A stretch of 37,931 nucleotides of DNA. Source: Euryarchaeota archaeon UBA39. GTDB taxonomy: Archaea > Thermoplasmatota > Poseidoniia > Poseidoniales > Thalassarchaeaceae. A program made the position numbers and the translations under genes. The stretch's first letter is position 1. Every line of letters starts with the position of its first letter. The notes under the pieces were generated by a model, which did not search any database, was not told the origin of the DNA, and saw only the letters and a program-made list of their open reading frames with translations. The stretch lies in the NCBI GenBank assembly GCA_002503045.1, contig DAQW01000008.1:1-37931 (forward strand), in the 5' to 3' direction. This document shows positions 25,319 to 34,665 of this stretch, piece after piece.

Positions 25319-27070
25319 TCAGATTAACGGGTCTGGGATTGCTTCTGCCAAAGCCCGTAAGTCGAACTCGCCTGCATGAATTGGGACTTTTAACCCATAA
25401 ATTTCACTTATTTCTGGATCTATTTCTCCAAAGGTCCCCAATTCTATTTCGCCAATTAGCATTTTAGCTCCTCTTCCAGGAATCCATGGGCCTTCTTTAT
25501 CCTCTAATGGGATAAATGAGATGTCTTCTCTAGCACCTAAATCTCTCGTTAATGCTTGAGCAATTCCCTTAGCTGCTGTGAATCCTGCATTTGTTTCAGC
25601 ACATGCCCAAGAAACTCTCCATGCATTATGATGGTCTCGAACTACTTCTCCACACTCTTGAATTCTCTGAGGCAATTCATGGTGCCTATTTTCTGCTAAA
25701 ATTTCTAATAATGATGGAAGTATATTTTGACGAAGAATGGTATGCTCAATTGTGATGGGATTAGCGATTCTAGTCACTTCTCCTTGAGGCCTCCATCTCA
25801 TATTCGAAAATTGTGATATCTCATTCGACAAAGTAAGACTTTGAACTTGCTGAATTCCTTGAGAAGACAGACTTTCATTTATTCTGCGAGTGAGATTTGC
25901 TCGAGTTAACGGAACACCTTCAAGGGCGAGTGATGAATGTGCTTCACCTAGGGATTCATAGCCAATTCCTGTTGCGATTTCTTCGACTAAATCAATTGGG
26001 TGAAGAATGTCAAATCGCCATCGAGGCATTTCGATAATGTGTATTTTTTCACCTACTGATGCCTCCCCCCATCTGTTAGATTTCCTTGGTCCATCTGTTG
26101 CAGTTCGAGTTTCAATTAATTTCCCTCCCATTCTTTCGAGTGCTGAATGAATAACGCTTGATTCGATTTTTCCTCCTAAAATTTTCTCTAACAATGGTTC
26201 AGGTAAGACGTGTGTTCGTGCCTTTCCATTTGGGGTGACCATTTCTTCACCATTGGCACTAGTTAGATTGATACTTTCTATCTCCCCTCCTCGCTCTGCT
26301 AGGGAAAGACAAACCAAGAGTAGTGATGCTTCACATGCTCTTTCATCCCAACCTGTAACATCGATGAAAAAATCAGTTGTTGTTTCAGTTACAGTTGTAT
26401 GGTTTCCATTGATTATCGGTGGAAATGAGAGTGTTCTGCCCACTGCATCTTCGATTACTGGTACACTTTCCATCCCATCAAGAAGATGTGCATATTCCAT
26501 TCCTTTAGGGTGTGAATCGAGGATTTCTTGAATACTCATTTCAGTATTCATCGCTAATGGGATGAATCTGTGATTCCTATCTACTGCTCTAACCTTGAAT
26601 GGGGGTGCAAGAGTGGAAAGGTCATGAACTCCGATCGATGCTAGTCTACGTTTTCTACCGAGAGTAAGGTGTAATTTTTCTTGATGGTCCATTAGTGATT
26701 GAATAAATTGGTCTTTTTCTTCATTTGTTGATCCAATGTTTACATTACGAACAATTGCACCTAGAATTACTGGGCGAATTGTAGATATCTCTGGTTCGAT
26801 TTCCATAGAGATTGTACCTGTTTTAACTTTCAAATTTGGTGAAGTAATATTTGAGTAAAGGAATGCACGAGCAGCCCGTGTCATTGTTTCAACAGATAGG
26901 AGATCTGAGCGGTCGGGAAATACTTCTATTTCGATGCCTTCTTCATCTGCCTCTTCAACTACACATCCGATATCTGAGAGTTCTTTTTCCCATAATTCTG
27001 GGTCGTATACTATGTCATGAAAAGAGAGTAAATTACGAATTGTTTCGTGTTCGTACTTCACTGTGGGCAT
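25319..27070 (-). CDS. pheT: phenylalanyl-tRNA synthetase beta subunit, archaeal type
   Basis: 583 residues, near the archaeal/eukaryotic length and without the long bacterial N-terminal tRNA-binding-like domains. It pairs with PheS to form the alpha2-beta2 enzyme that charges tRNA-Phe. Recognisable parts are the N-terminal MPTVKYEHETIRNLLS and EIEVFPDRSDLLSVETMTRAARAFL, the B3/B4 editing region with RRLASIGVHDLSTL and the VEDAVGRTLSFPPIINGN strand (about 145-225), the B5-type helix bundle, and the catalytic-like core from about 355 with IDLVEEIATGIGYESL. Here FxxR-type residues are absent, as is normal for beta. The pheS gene, often adjacent, is not in the window. It follows the glutamate-synthase-like gene by 45 bases, with its own ribosome binding site. 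Confidence 0.97.
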   Translation of the reverse strand: MPTVKYEHETIRNLLSFHDIVYDPELWEKELSDIGCVVEEADEEGIEIEVFPDRSDLLSVETMTRAARAFLYSNITSPNLKVKTGTISMEIEPEISTIRPVILGAIVRNVNIGSTNEEKDQFIQSLMDHQEKLHLTLGRKRRLASIGVHDLSTLAPPFKVRAVDRNHRFIPLAMNTEMSIQEILDSHPKGMEYAHLLDGMESVPVIEDAVGRTLSFPPIINGNHTTVTETTTDFFIDVTGWDERACEASLLLVCLSLAERGGEIESINLTSANGEEMVTPNGKARTHVLPEPLLEKILGGKIESSVIHSALERMGGKLIETRTATDGPRKSNRWGEASVGEKIHIIEMPRWRFDILHPIDLVEEIATGIGYESLGEAHSSLALEGVPLTRANLTRRINESLSSQGIQQVQSLTLSNEISQFSNMRWRPQGEVTRIANPITIEHTILRQNILPSLLEILAENRHHELPQRIQECGEVVRDHHNAWRVSWACAETNAGFTAAKGIAQALTRDLGAREDISFIPLEDKEGPWIPGRGAKMLIGEIELGTFGEIDPEISEIYGLKVPIHAGEFDLRALAEAIPDPLI

Positions 27071-27074
27071 AGTA

Positions 27075-27082
27075 TCTCTCCT
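27075..27082 (-). promoter_or_regulatory. ribosome binding site of pheT
   Basis: AGGAGAGA on the minus strand lies just before the ATG at 27070, with the GGAG core 7 bases away. It is one of the clearest Shine-Dalgarno sites in the window. Confidence 0.6.
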
Positions 27083-27115
27083 ATGGGTGGAGGCTTCTCG
27101 GTTTGACTCCTTCGT

Positions 27116-28690
27116 CTAACGGCGGGACCACATTGGTAGTGGTTGTCGGATTCCATCAAGTCGTAAACCACTTAGAACAGCGGCTTCATGAGTAGTTGCT
27201 CTTAGATGATGCCTTTGCAGAGAATCAATTGCGGAAACACCCATGGCTTGCATCCATCCACGAGCATGGTCTTCCATTGTCGACAGTTTACCATCAATTT
27301 CAGTTGCAATTTTCTTTACTCCTGTTGGGGGTGTTTCATCATCAATAAATGGTTCAGATACAATCCCATTAAGTCCTGCTGCAATTGACATTAATGCTTC
27401 TGATGGGCTCGGTGTCCAATCAGTCTTTAGAAACACGCTCATCTGTGATTTTTGTTTTGAACGAGCCATGCCAACAGTTGGCAATGTAGATATTGCAGGA
27501 GCAGAGCCGATGGTTCTCACATCTACAATGGCTCCTGCTAAACCTAATTCAGCAGTCATTCTGAGTAATTTTTCGACACGATCAACATCATCCATAAGGA
27601 GGACTGGAGAATCCTTTGGAAGAAAACCGATTGCAATTGTTGCCATAGCATGAATTGCTGCTTCGTTTAGATTAGGGAATGATGAAATATCGATTACTGC
27701 TCCACCTGCTTCTGATAATTCTTGTCTAAGGTTTAGGTAGTTTTCTTGATAGATTCTGAGGTAATCATTTTCTCTTGGCGATGAGTCAACAATACATGGT
27801 TGCCCTTCCAAAGCAGAACCTGCTTTGGAGGGCCCCTTCTGAAGTTGAGGAATCCAAATATTTCTCAGGTGACTTCCCGAAGCAACTCCTGGCATTGTGA
27901 TTTCACTTGATAATTCTACAACGGAAGATGGGGGTAAAGAAGCACCATGGGGGCAAAGACGTAATCCTCCAAATCTCCCCTGTGAAGAAACTTCAGGCGG
28001 TTCTGCTCCAACATGTTCCTCTAAATCGGCTTCAATTATTGTAGCATCCATAGTGAGCTTGAATCCATGTGGTTCTAGCATGTCATTTAATTCAACTAAT
28101 TCATCAGCAGCAATTTCCCTACTATGGGCACCTTTGCCAACTGAACGAACTTTACCATCAACTATGATTCTACCTCCAATCATTCCAGATCCCGCATCAA
28201 TATCTACATTGGAAAGTGCTACTATAGTTCCATCAATCATGCCCGATCCAATTCGTTCACCTACCATTCCTCGAACAACTAGAAGACCTCCAGTCATCGA
28301 TTCTCCTGCATCAAATCCTACATCTCCTCTTACAATTACTGTGCCTCCAGACATTCCTAAAGCAACTCGATCTCCTGTTCCTTTCTCAATAATTGTCTTC
28401 CCATCTTTTTGAAAGGCAGCAGCCAAATTTCCTAATGTGCCCTCAATTTGTAGTAATGCACCCTGATTAGCACTACCTACAAGATCGCCTAAATCACCTA
28501 GTAACCGCATTTTCAGTTTGGCTGGAAAATGTGTCATTACTCCGGTTTCGCCTTTCTTTGGTTTTTCATCACCATCGCGCCCCCACCCAATCTTCAAAGC
28601 CCGATCAAGTTGAATGGCTTGATCAATCATCTTGGCAATATCTCGAGTTAGTTTGACGCTCTTCTGAGTGATCTCTGCTCGTGACTCCAT
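27116..28690 (-). CDS. glutamate-synthase-like protein: GXGXG domain plus degenerate FMN-barrel domain
   Basis: 524 residues from the ATG at 28690. The frame stays open to 29095, but that part lies over the GAPDH gene on the other strand and is a shadow. Residues about 60-185 form a GXGXG right-handed helix like glutamate synthase domain 3 and FwdC, with repeated GMSGGTVIVRGDVG, SMTGGLLVVRGMVGERIG and GMIGGRIIVDGKV units. Residues about 325-465 resemble a worn-down glutamate synthase FMN domain: GLAGAIVDVRTIGSAPAIS stands where the GTGAAP loop should be, and ETPPTGVKKIATE stands where the 3Fe-4S cysteine motif ending CPTGIAT should be, with every cysteine gone. The domain order is the reverse of normal GltB and there is no glutaminase domain. 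True glutamate synthesis is therefore doubtful. Function unknown; divergent from gap. Confidence 0.7.
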   Translation of the reverse strand: MESRAEITQKSVKLTRDIAKMIDQAIQLDRALKIGWGRDGDEKPKKGETGVMTHFPAKLKMRLLGDLGDLVGSANQGALLQIEGTLGNLAAAFQKDGKTIIEKGTGDRVALGMSGGTVIVRGDVGFDAGESMTGGLLVVRGMVGERIGSGMIDGTIVALSNVDIDAGSGMIGGRIIVDGKVRSVGKGAHSREIAADELVELNDMLEPHGFKLTMDATIIEADLEEHVGAEPPEVSSQGRFGGLRLCPHGASLPPSSVVELSSEITMPGVASGSHLRNIWIPQLQKGPSKAGSALEGQPCIVDSSPRENDYLRIYQENYLNLRQELSEAGGAVIDISSFPNLNEAAIHAMATIAIGFLPKDSPVLLMDDVDRVEKLLRMTAELGLAGAIVDVRTIGSAPAISTLPTVGMARSKQKSQMSVFLKTDWTPSPSEALMSIAAGLNGIVSEPFIDDETPPTGVKKIATEIDGKLSTMEDHARGWMQAMGVSAIDSLQRHHLRATTHEAAVLSGLRLDGIRQPLPMWSRR

Positions 28691-28779
28691 TGTCTCTGCT
28701 GGAACTAGCCCGTCCTTGACCCCTTCGCTCCAAATTGCCTTGGAATTGTTGATAGATGGCCTGCCGTGGGGAGCCAACA

Positions 28780-28785
28780 GGTGAG
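28780..28785 (+). promoter_or_regulatory. ribosome binding site of gap
   Basis: GGTGAG lies 5 bases before the ATG at 28791 and is complementary to the archaeal 16S 3' end (UCACC). It supports that ATG over the in-frame GTG at 28785. The 100 bases between the divergent starts must hold both promoters, but I see no clear TATA box in them. Confidence 0.45.
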
Positions 28786-28790
28786 TGCAT

Positions 28791-29828
28791 ATGACAATCA
28801 AGGTTGCCATTAATGGATTTGGAACAATTGGGAAGAGAGTAGCGGACGCAGTAGATGCACAAGAGGATATGATTGTGGTAGGTGTTACGAAGACAGGTCC
28901 ATCATTTGGTTGTGATTTAGCTGTGAAGAAGGGATTCCCTTTGTTTTGCACTTTTGATGATCCGGCAAAGATTTCTGCATTTGCAGATGCAGGATATACT
29001 TGTTCTGGAGGCCTATCTGATTTACTTTCAATTGCAGACGTTGTTGTAGATTGTGCCCCTGGAAAATTAGGAGCTGAAAATCTTGAAAAATACAAGAATG
29101 CAGGAATTAAACATATTTTCCAAGGCGGTGAAAAACATACACTTACTGGTAAATCCTATACTTCTAGTGCCAATCATTCAGAGAATATTGGAGTTCAAGG
29201 TACTAGAGTTGTTTCTTGTAATACTACTGGGCTTTCTAGGACTTTAGTTCCTCTATACGAACACTGTGGTTCTTTGAAGGTAGAGTGCACCATGATCAGA
29301 AGAGCTGCTGATCCTGGTGATTCAAAGAAGGGGCCAATTAATGCAATTTCTCCTGTTCTCAAAGTACCAAGTCATCATGGTCCAGATGTAATGACTGTAA
29401 AGCCTGAGATTGAGATTAATTCCTTAGCAGTGGCAGTTCCTACAACAATAATGCACGTTCATGCGATTGTCGCAGATTTGCCTGAAGGTCATGGTTTGAC
29501 TACTGAATCAGTAATACAAATGTGGAAAGAAACTCCTAGAGTAATCGTCATGGAAGGTGCAAAGAATAGAATCACAACAACTGCTGAGGTGATGGAGATG
29601 GCACGAGATATAGGCAGAAAATGGGGGGACCTCCACGAAATTTTTGTATGGCAAGATGGAATTAGCCTTCAAGGAAATAGGTTGTATTATTTCCAAGCTA
29701 TCCATCAAGAGAGCGATGTAATCCCTGAGAACGTTGATTGTATCAGGGCATTAATGGAGACTGAAACGGATTGGAAAGTAAGTGTTGCTAAGACTGATTC
29801 TGCGATTTCATCTTATTATGGTCTGTGA
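28791..29828 (+). CDS. gap: glyceraldehyde-3-phosphate dehydrogenase, archaeal type II
   Basis: 345 residues. Converts glyceraldehyde-3-phosphate and phosphate to 1,3-bisphosphoglycerate with NAD(P), in glycolysis or gluconeogenesis. The N-terminal dinucleotide-binding motif is KVAINGFGTIGKRVADAV. The archaeal VGVTKTGPSF and DCAPGKLGAENLEKY segments are present. The catalytic cysteine is Cys143 in VVSCNTTGLSR, the archaeal form of the SCTTN motif. Later come HHGPDVMTVKPE and the C-terminal WQDGISL. In many archaea type II GAPDH works mainly in the gluconeogenic direction. The start is supported by a GGTGAG site. The next gene, a subtilisin, begins about 50 bases downstream; an in-frame GTG overlapping the gap stop codon is present but not favoured. 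Confidence 0.96.
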   Translation: MTIKVAINGFGTIGKRVADAVDAQEDMIVVGVTKTGPSFGCDLAVKKGFPLFCTFDDPAKISAFADAGYTCSGGLSDLLSIADVVVDCAPGKLGAENLEKYKNAGIKHIFQGGEKHTLTGKSYTSSANHSENIGVQGTRVVSCNTTGLSRTLVPLYEHCGSLKVECTMIRRAADPGDSKKGPINAISPVLKVPSHHGPDVMTVKPEIEINSLAVAVPTTIMHVHAIVADLPEGHGLTTESVIQMWKETPRVIVMEGAKNRITTTAEVMEMARDIGRKWGDLHEIFVWQDGISLQGNRLYYFQAIHQESDVIPENVDCIRALMETETDWKVSVAKTDSAISSYYGL

Positions 29829-29878
29829 ATAATATTGCACATTTCCATGCAACCATGAAAAAGGGGGGCATTACATCA

Positions 29879-32800
29879 ATGCGTATGCAAGCACGGAGTT
29901 GGAGCCTTTTTCTTGTTTTCATTTTGCTTGTACCCTTGCTTCCATCATCTGATTCATTGAATCAAGAAATGCCCTTAGAAAATGAATCTTGGTCTTCGGA
30001 ACAGGCTTCAGAACATTGGACAATTGGAGCGAGTCCGATTTTGGAATCAAGTTCAATGCGTCAGACAAGTGGCCTACTCCATCCGGTGACTGGCTCTTTC
30101 GATCCACTGGTTGTTACTCCTGTACTTCCTTCAAACTTGCACAATAGTCTAGACGTTATCCAGACTGGAATGTTAATTATTCAGGACATTGATGCTGATA
30201 GAAGCGATTTACATGATTGGCTGAAAATTCAAGATTTTCCCGTTCTAGATATAATTCCAGATGACGCGCTTCTTATTCGAGTTCCTACGGATCCGAATGA
30301 ACTAGATGCTGCTATTTCCGCGATTTCTTCGAATGAAGGAATTCGATGGTTTGGTAGTCAGCATCCTGGGTGGCGTTTGTCTCCAGATCTCCCATCATCT
30401 GGGCTTGTCGATGTGAATATCATTCCTGCTCCTGATCTTGAAGAAGTTGAATTACAACAATTAGAATCCTCAATTTATCTGAAGGGTGCAAAAATTGTAC
30501 ATTGTGATTCTTGGCTTTGCCAAGTGGAGAGAATTCAATCTCATGCTTTGATTGACTTAGTAAACTCAGGAAATATACTTTTTATTGAACCATCTGCAAA
30601 ATTAGTTTACGAGAATATTTATGCCCGTTCAGTTTCAAATATTGATGACGTTTTGACGAATCATAATCCTTCATTAACTGGTCAAGGACAAGTAGTTGCC
30701 ATCTCAGATAGTGGGTTAGATCAAGATCATGGCGATTTCAATGGTAGAATCCGTGCAGTATACAACCAGTATGGACCAGATAATTCTGCTGCAGATATGC
30801 ACAGTGGACATGGAACCCATGTCACTGCTACTCTTCTAGGAGATGGTTCAGGTGATAGTAGTACGCGAGGCATGGCTCCAAATGCGACATTCCATTTCTA
30901 TCAACTTGAATATGATCAAACAGGGGCCTTGGCAAGATACGGATCTTTGTTTGATATGTTTAGACATTCATGGCAACAGAACGCCCGTATGCAAACAAAT
31001 TCTTGGGGCTCTGAGAACTTAGGGGGGCAATACAATTCTGATTCTCGTTCTGCGGATTCATTCGCTGATCAATATGGTGATTTCCTTGTTCTGTTTGCCG
31101 CTGGAAATGAAGGTTCATCAGGTTCAGGAACCATCAGTCCTCCTTCAACTGCAAAGAATGTGCTTACAATTGGTGCATCAACTAGTGGGAGACCAGGTAC
31201 TGCAGCAGCAGGCCAAGTCCCCACGTTCTCTTCTATTGGACCTACATCAGATGGAAGGATAAAACCAGATTTAGTTTCTCCAGGTGTTCAGATTTGTTCT
31301 GCTAGAGCTCAAGAAGCACAGTATCCGATGGGTTCTTCTTGTTCATCTGCTAGACATTCCGATGGCTCAACACCACTATACCAACAAATGGATGGGACTT
31401 CTATGGCAACTCCAGTTGCAGCAGGTAATGCATTATTAGCACGCCAATTTTTGACAGATGAATTTGGGATTTCTTCTCCTCGTTCTGATCTTCTCAAGGC
31501 TTTGTTAGTAAATGGTGCTAAGGATATAGGTGCCAAAGATATACCAAATATGGATGAAGGCTGGGGTCAAATTGATCTTGAACAATCACTCTATCCTAAA
31601 GATGGCATAGTTCCTTTGAATACCTTCATGGATTGGAATCAAACCTTGCAACCTGGTTATTCTTACGTATACACCTATGATTGGGATGCATCTCATGGTG
31701 TCGATATTACTATTGCTTGGACAGATGCTGCTGGTTCTTCCAGTGCCTCTCAATCTACGAAGAGGTTGGTAAATGATCTAGATTTGACTGTAATTGCTCC
31801 TGATGGATCTGTCTACAAAGGAAATGTATTCTCAAATGGATACAGTATTACTGGAGGAGCCAGTGATGATTTGAATAATGTCGAGAGAGTCAAATTACCA
31901 CCTACTTCAGGACTTTCAGGGACATGGGAAATTAGAGTGCAACATACTTCAGGTAATTCACAAGATTTTGCTATGGTTGCAACATCAATTGGTTCTGAGA
32001 ATCTTATTGCTGATCTTGCTGTCTTTTCTGGCTCGCTGTGGGTTTCAGCAGATCAACCACTAGAGGGGGATGCGGTTGTTGTTAGGGCATCTTGGTTAAA
32101 TCAGGCGCCAGGAGCGGCTTCAGGATATGATATTCTGATTGAAGATATTTCTACTTCTCCTCCTACGATTATTCTCCAAAGTAGCCGGGGCCCTATTCAA
32201 GGTGGTTCAGCTGATTCCATAACTACTCAACATACATTCTCTACAACTGGAGTTCATACTCTTAGGTTAACATTGGATTCTGGTGGATCTGTTGCTGAAT
32301 TAAATGATGATATTAATGGTACTGATAACAATCAAATTACTTACGATGTTAATGTTACAGCTATCGGTGTCCGGATAGTCCCATATATGGATGATGGAAG
32401 TCTTCCCGATACTCCTGAGAAATTATCTCAGGCTAGTCGTCGAATAATTGATCCAAGTGTTACTTCGTCAGTTACTTTCAATCTAGATATTATGAATGAA
32501 GGTACAGCCTCAATCGAGGCTGGATTAATTGTTACTCCAGTTCAATTTGTTCGTGATGATGGGATTCTTGATGCCCCGCAAGATGAGTGGTCTAGAACAC
32601 TTTCTGAATCGGGTCCTTGGACCCTACCCGAAGGAGGTGCATCTGGTTCTACTCGTACCATTTCCTTATCTGTAGTTGATGAAGATGCGGATTTTAATGA
32701 CCCATATGGTGCTATTTTTGCCTTACCTGGTACGTATATACTTGATTTGACTATGTATGATAGAAACGCTCCATTGGTGTCCTATACCATCAGATTGACA

Positions 32801-34627
32801 ATTGATGTTGAAAGGGTTGAGGGACTAAATACGGTTATTGCTGGGGATCAAGGTTTGGCAGGAAAACCTGGAGATACAGTTGGGTATACAATTACCGTTA
32901 GAAATTCAGGAAATGGACCAACAATATTTGCAGTAAATTGCGAAAATGATCAACGATGGCCAATTGAATTAGGTAATGGAAACACATCTTCAATAGAACT
33001 CGATCCTTTGAATAGATTACAGTTCATTGGATTATCTGTTCGTATTGTAATCCCTCAGGCATATATGGGTCAACCTGCCGCAGGATCATCCGCAACAGTA
33101 ACTTGTGAAATCAACTCTGCAGTTGATTCATCCATCTCATCTACAGAAATTTCTACTGTTGGAGTTCTAGAGAGTCGAGCTTATTCTGTGGAAATTTTTG
33201 AAGATGATGGTACACCTATTGGTCCATCAGGTTTGGCTATTCAACGTGCTGTATTGAATGATGAGATCGTAAATACCACTATCAATGTTGAAAATAAAGG
33301 AAATACTCCTTTCGATGTTGATATTTCGATGAGTACTGGATTAGTTTCTTGGCCAGTTTGGCTTTATGTCGATGGAAATCAAGTCTCTTCTCCTTATTCA
33401 GTTAATCTTCAGCCAGGAGTTGTTTCCTATCTTCAAGTTCAGATGGCAGTTTCTCCAAATGCAGATAATTTTGATGTTAACGTAGTGACAATCCGGACCT
33501 CACTTTCTGGATCAATACCTACTGTTAATCAAACAAAATTCATTGTTGAACAACGTACTGATTTTTCTCTTGAGGGTCCTGAATCGGGAATAATTGACGT
33601 ATCTCCTGGTTCTACGTCTAACTTTAATGTTACAGTGAGCAATACTGGTAATGTCCCAATAGTGTTGAATTGGACCTTCCCTTCTCTCCCAGATGGTTGG
33701 TCAATTGGTTTTCTTTCTTTAGCCCCATATAGTTTGATGATGGGTGAAGTTAGAACTGTGAATATTGGCCTTTCAGTTCCTTTGGGGTTAGAATCTGGTG
33801 TATCTGCCACAGAAGTTGGTTTATTGGTACAGGGTGGGCTATCCTCTTCATCATTGGATATTTCCCAATCAGTCCTTCTTGGAGTTCGAGTCTCATCACT
33901 TGCAGTACCCGTTGTCACATTTGACGAAAATAGATTTAATGATCTTCCAAGAGGAGAATCCTCTAATTTGATAATGCATTTGAGTAATGGAGGTAACTTA
34001 CCCCTTACCGCTTCCCTTGATTTAGTTGGTCCAGAAGGGTGGAATTATGATTTTGATCAGCAATCAATTTCTGATTTATCACCAGGTAATACAGTTGATA
34101 TTATTCTTATCATTAATCCCTCAGAAGAAGTATCTTCTGGAGTACAGAATTTTGTTATAATTACTACAGTAGATGGAATTGAGATGGAAACTGGTGGTTT
34201 TGAGGCTACTGCAGCAGCATCTACATCAGGTGGTGGTGCAATTGGTTTACTTGAATCAATAGGAGTTCCTACTTGGGCAGCAGGTATTTTGGTAATGTTA
34301 GTAATTGTAGGTCTGTTTGCTGGAACATTCATTCTTCGGAATCGTGGGATTTCGTCTTTATCTGAAGGCGAACGATTAATTCCAGCAGGATCCACCTTGA
34401 ATCAAGGTGATTACCAAACTCGATTTGATGCCGCCATAAATACTGGAAATGAAGAAAACTCATTGGTTAGCGGAGGAGTTTCACAGGCAGAGATAGATGC
34501 CGCGTTAAACAGTGGTCTTGCTCCGTTACCCCCTCCAACTCCTGAAGGCTTGCCTCCTGGTTTCTCCAGACCCCCTCCTCCATCATTGCCACCAGGCCTT
34601 CCACCGGGGCTCCCTCCTTCCGAATAG
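29879..34627 (+). CDS. giant membrane-anchored subtilisin-like serine protease (S8)
   Basis: 1582 residues from the ATG at 29879; the ATG at 29855 is an alternative and a GTG at 29825 is unlikely. The signal peptide is SLFLVFILLVPLLPSSDS. A propeptide-like region of about 240 residues comes next. The S8 catalytic domain shows Asp277 (VVAISDSGLD), His311 (GHGTHV), oxyanion Asn410 (FAAGNEG) and Ser508 (DGTSMATP), all intact. After it come a P/PPC-like beta domain (WEIRVQHTSGNSQDFAMVAT) and five or more CARDB/NEW3-type repeats (NSGNGPTIFAVNC, NKGNTPFDVDISM, NTGNVPIVLNWTF, NGGNLPLTASLDL). A membrane helix at about 1460-1482 is followed by a cytosolic tail with VSQAEIDAALNSG and a proline-rich end. 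It probably degrades extracellular protein at the cell surface for peptide uptake, a lifestyle well fitted to these archaea. Confidence 0.92.
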   Translation: MRMQARSWSLFLVFILLVPLLPSSDSLNQEMPLENESWSSEQASEHWTIGASPILESSSMRQTSGLLHPVTGSFDPLVVTPVLPSNLHNSLDVIQTGMLIIQDIDADRSDLHDWLKIQDFPVLDIIPDDALLIRVPTDPNELDAAISAISSNEGIRWFGSQHPGWRLSPDLPSSGLVDVNIIPAPDLEEVELQQLESSIYLKGAKIVHCDSWLCQVERIQSHALIDLVNSGNILFIEPSAKLVYENIYARSVSNIDDVLTNHNPSLTGQGQVVAISDSGLDQDHGDFNGRIRAVYNQYGPDNSAADMHSGHGTHVTATLLGDGSGDSSTRGMAPNATFHFYQLEYDQTGALARYGSLFDMFRHSWQQNARMQTNSWGSENLGGQYNSDSRSADSFADQYGDFLVLFAAGNEGSSGSGTISPPSTAKNVLTIGASTSGRPGTAAAGQVPTFSSIGPTSDGRIKPDLVSPGVQICSARAQEAQYPMGSSCSSARHSDGSTPLYQQMDGTSMATPVAAGNALLARQFLTDEFGISSPRSDLLKALLVNGAKDIGAKDIPNMDEGWGQIDLEQSLYPKDGIVPLNTFMDWNQTLQPGYSYVYTYDWDASHGVDITIAWTDAAGSSSASQSTKRLVNDLDLTVIAPDGSVYKGNVFSNGYSITGGASDDLNNVERVKLPPTSGLSGTWEIRVQHTSGNSQDFAMVATSIGSENLIADLAVFSGSLWVSADQPLEGDAVVVRASWLNQAPGAASGYDILIEDISTSPPTIILQSSRGPIQGGSADSITTQHTFSTTGVHTLRLTLDSGGSVAELNDDINGTDNNQITYDVNVTAIGVRIVPYMDDGSLPDTPEKLSQASRRIIDPSVTSSVTFNLDIMNEGTASIEAGLIVTPVQFVRDDGILDAPQDEWSRTLSESGPWTLPEGGASGSTRTISLSVVDEDADFNDPYGAIFALPGTYILDLTMYDRNAPLVSYTIRLTIDVERVEGLNTVIAGDQGLAGKPGDTVGYTITVRNSGNGPTIFAVNCENDQRWPIELGNGNTSSIELDPLNRLQFIGLSVRIVIPQAYMGQPAAGSSATVTCEINSAVDSSISSTEISTVGVLESRAYSVEIFEDDGTPIGPSGLAIQRAVLNDEIVNTTINVENKGNTPFDVDISMSTGLVSWPVWLYVDGNQVSSPYSVNLQPGVVSYLQVQMAVSPNADNFDVNVVTIRTSLSGSIPTVNQTKFIVEQRTDFSLEGPESGIIDVSPGSTSNFNVTVSNTGNVPIVLNWTFPSLPDGWSIGFLSLAPYSLMMGEVRTVNIGLSVPLGLESGVSATEVGLLVQGGLSSSSLDISQSVLLGVRVSSLAVPVVTFDENRFNDLPRGESSNLIMHLSNGGNLPLTASLDLVGPEGWNYDFDQQSISDLSPGNTVDIILIINPSEEVSSGVQNFVIITTVDGIEMETGGFEATAAASTSGGGAIGLLESIGVPTWAAGILVMLVIVGLFAGTFILRNRGISSLSEGERLIPAGSTLNQGDYQTRFDAAINTGNEENSLVSGGVSQAEIDAALNSGLAPLPPPTPEGLPPGFSRPPPPSLPPGLPPGLPPSE

Positions 34628-34665
34628 TCCGTTCCACTTATCTCTAGGACCCTGTTCAGAAGACC

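Noticed and set aside
28691..29095. N-terminal extension of the glutamate-synthase-like frame
   Set aside because: It lies opposite the start of the GAPDH gene, has shadow-like composition and shares no similarity with GXGXG proteins; the ATG at 28690 is sufficient.
29825..29878. GTG start of the subtilisin gene overlapping the gap stop codon
   Set aside because: It would put about 18 polar residues before the signal peptide; the ATG at 29879 (or 29855) gives a normal secretion signal.
34520..34625. Proline-codon repeats that could suggest a microsatellite or CRISPR-like repeat
   Set aside because: The units are irregular, very short and in frame with the protease tail; there are no spacers.
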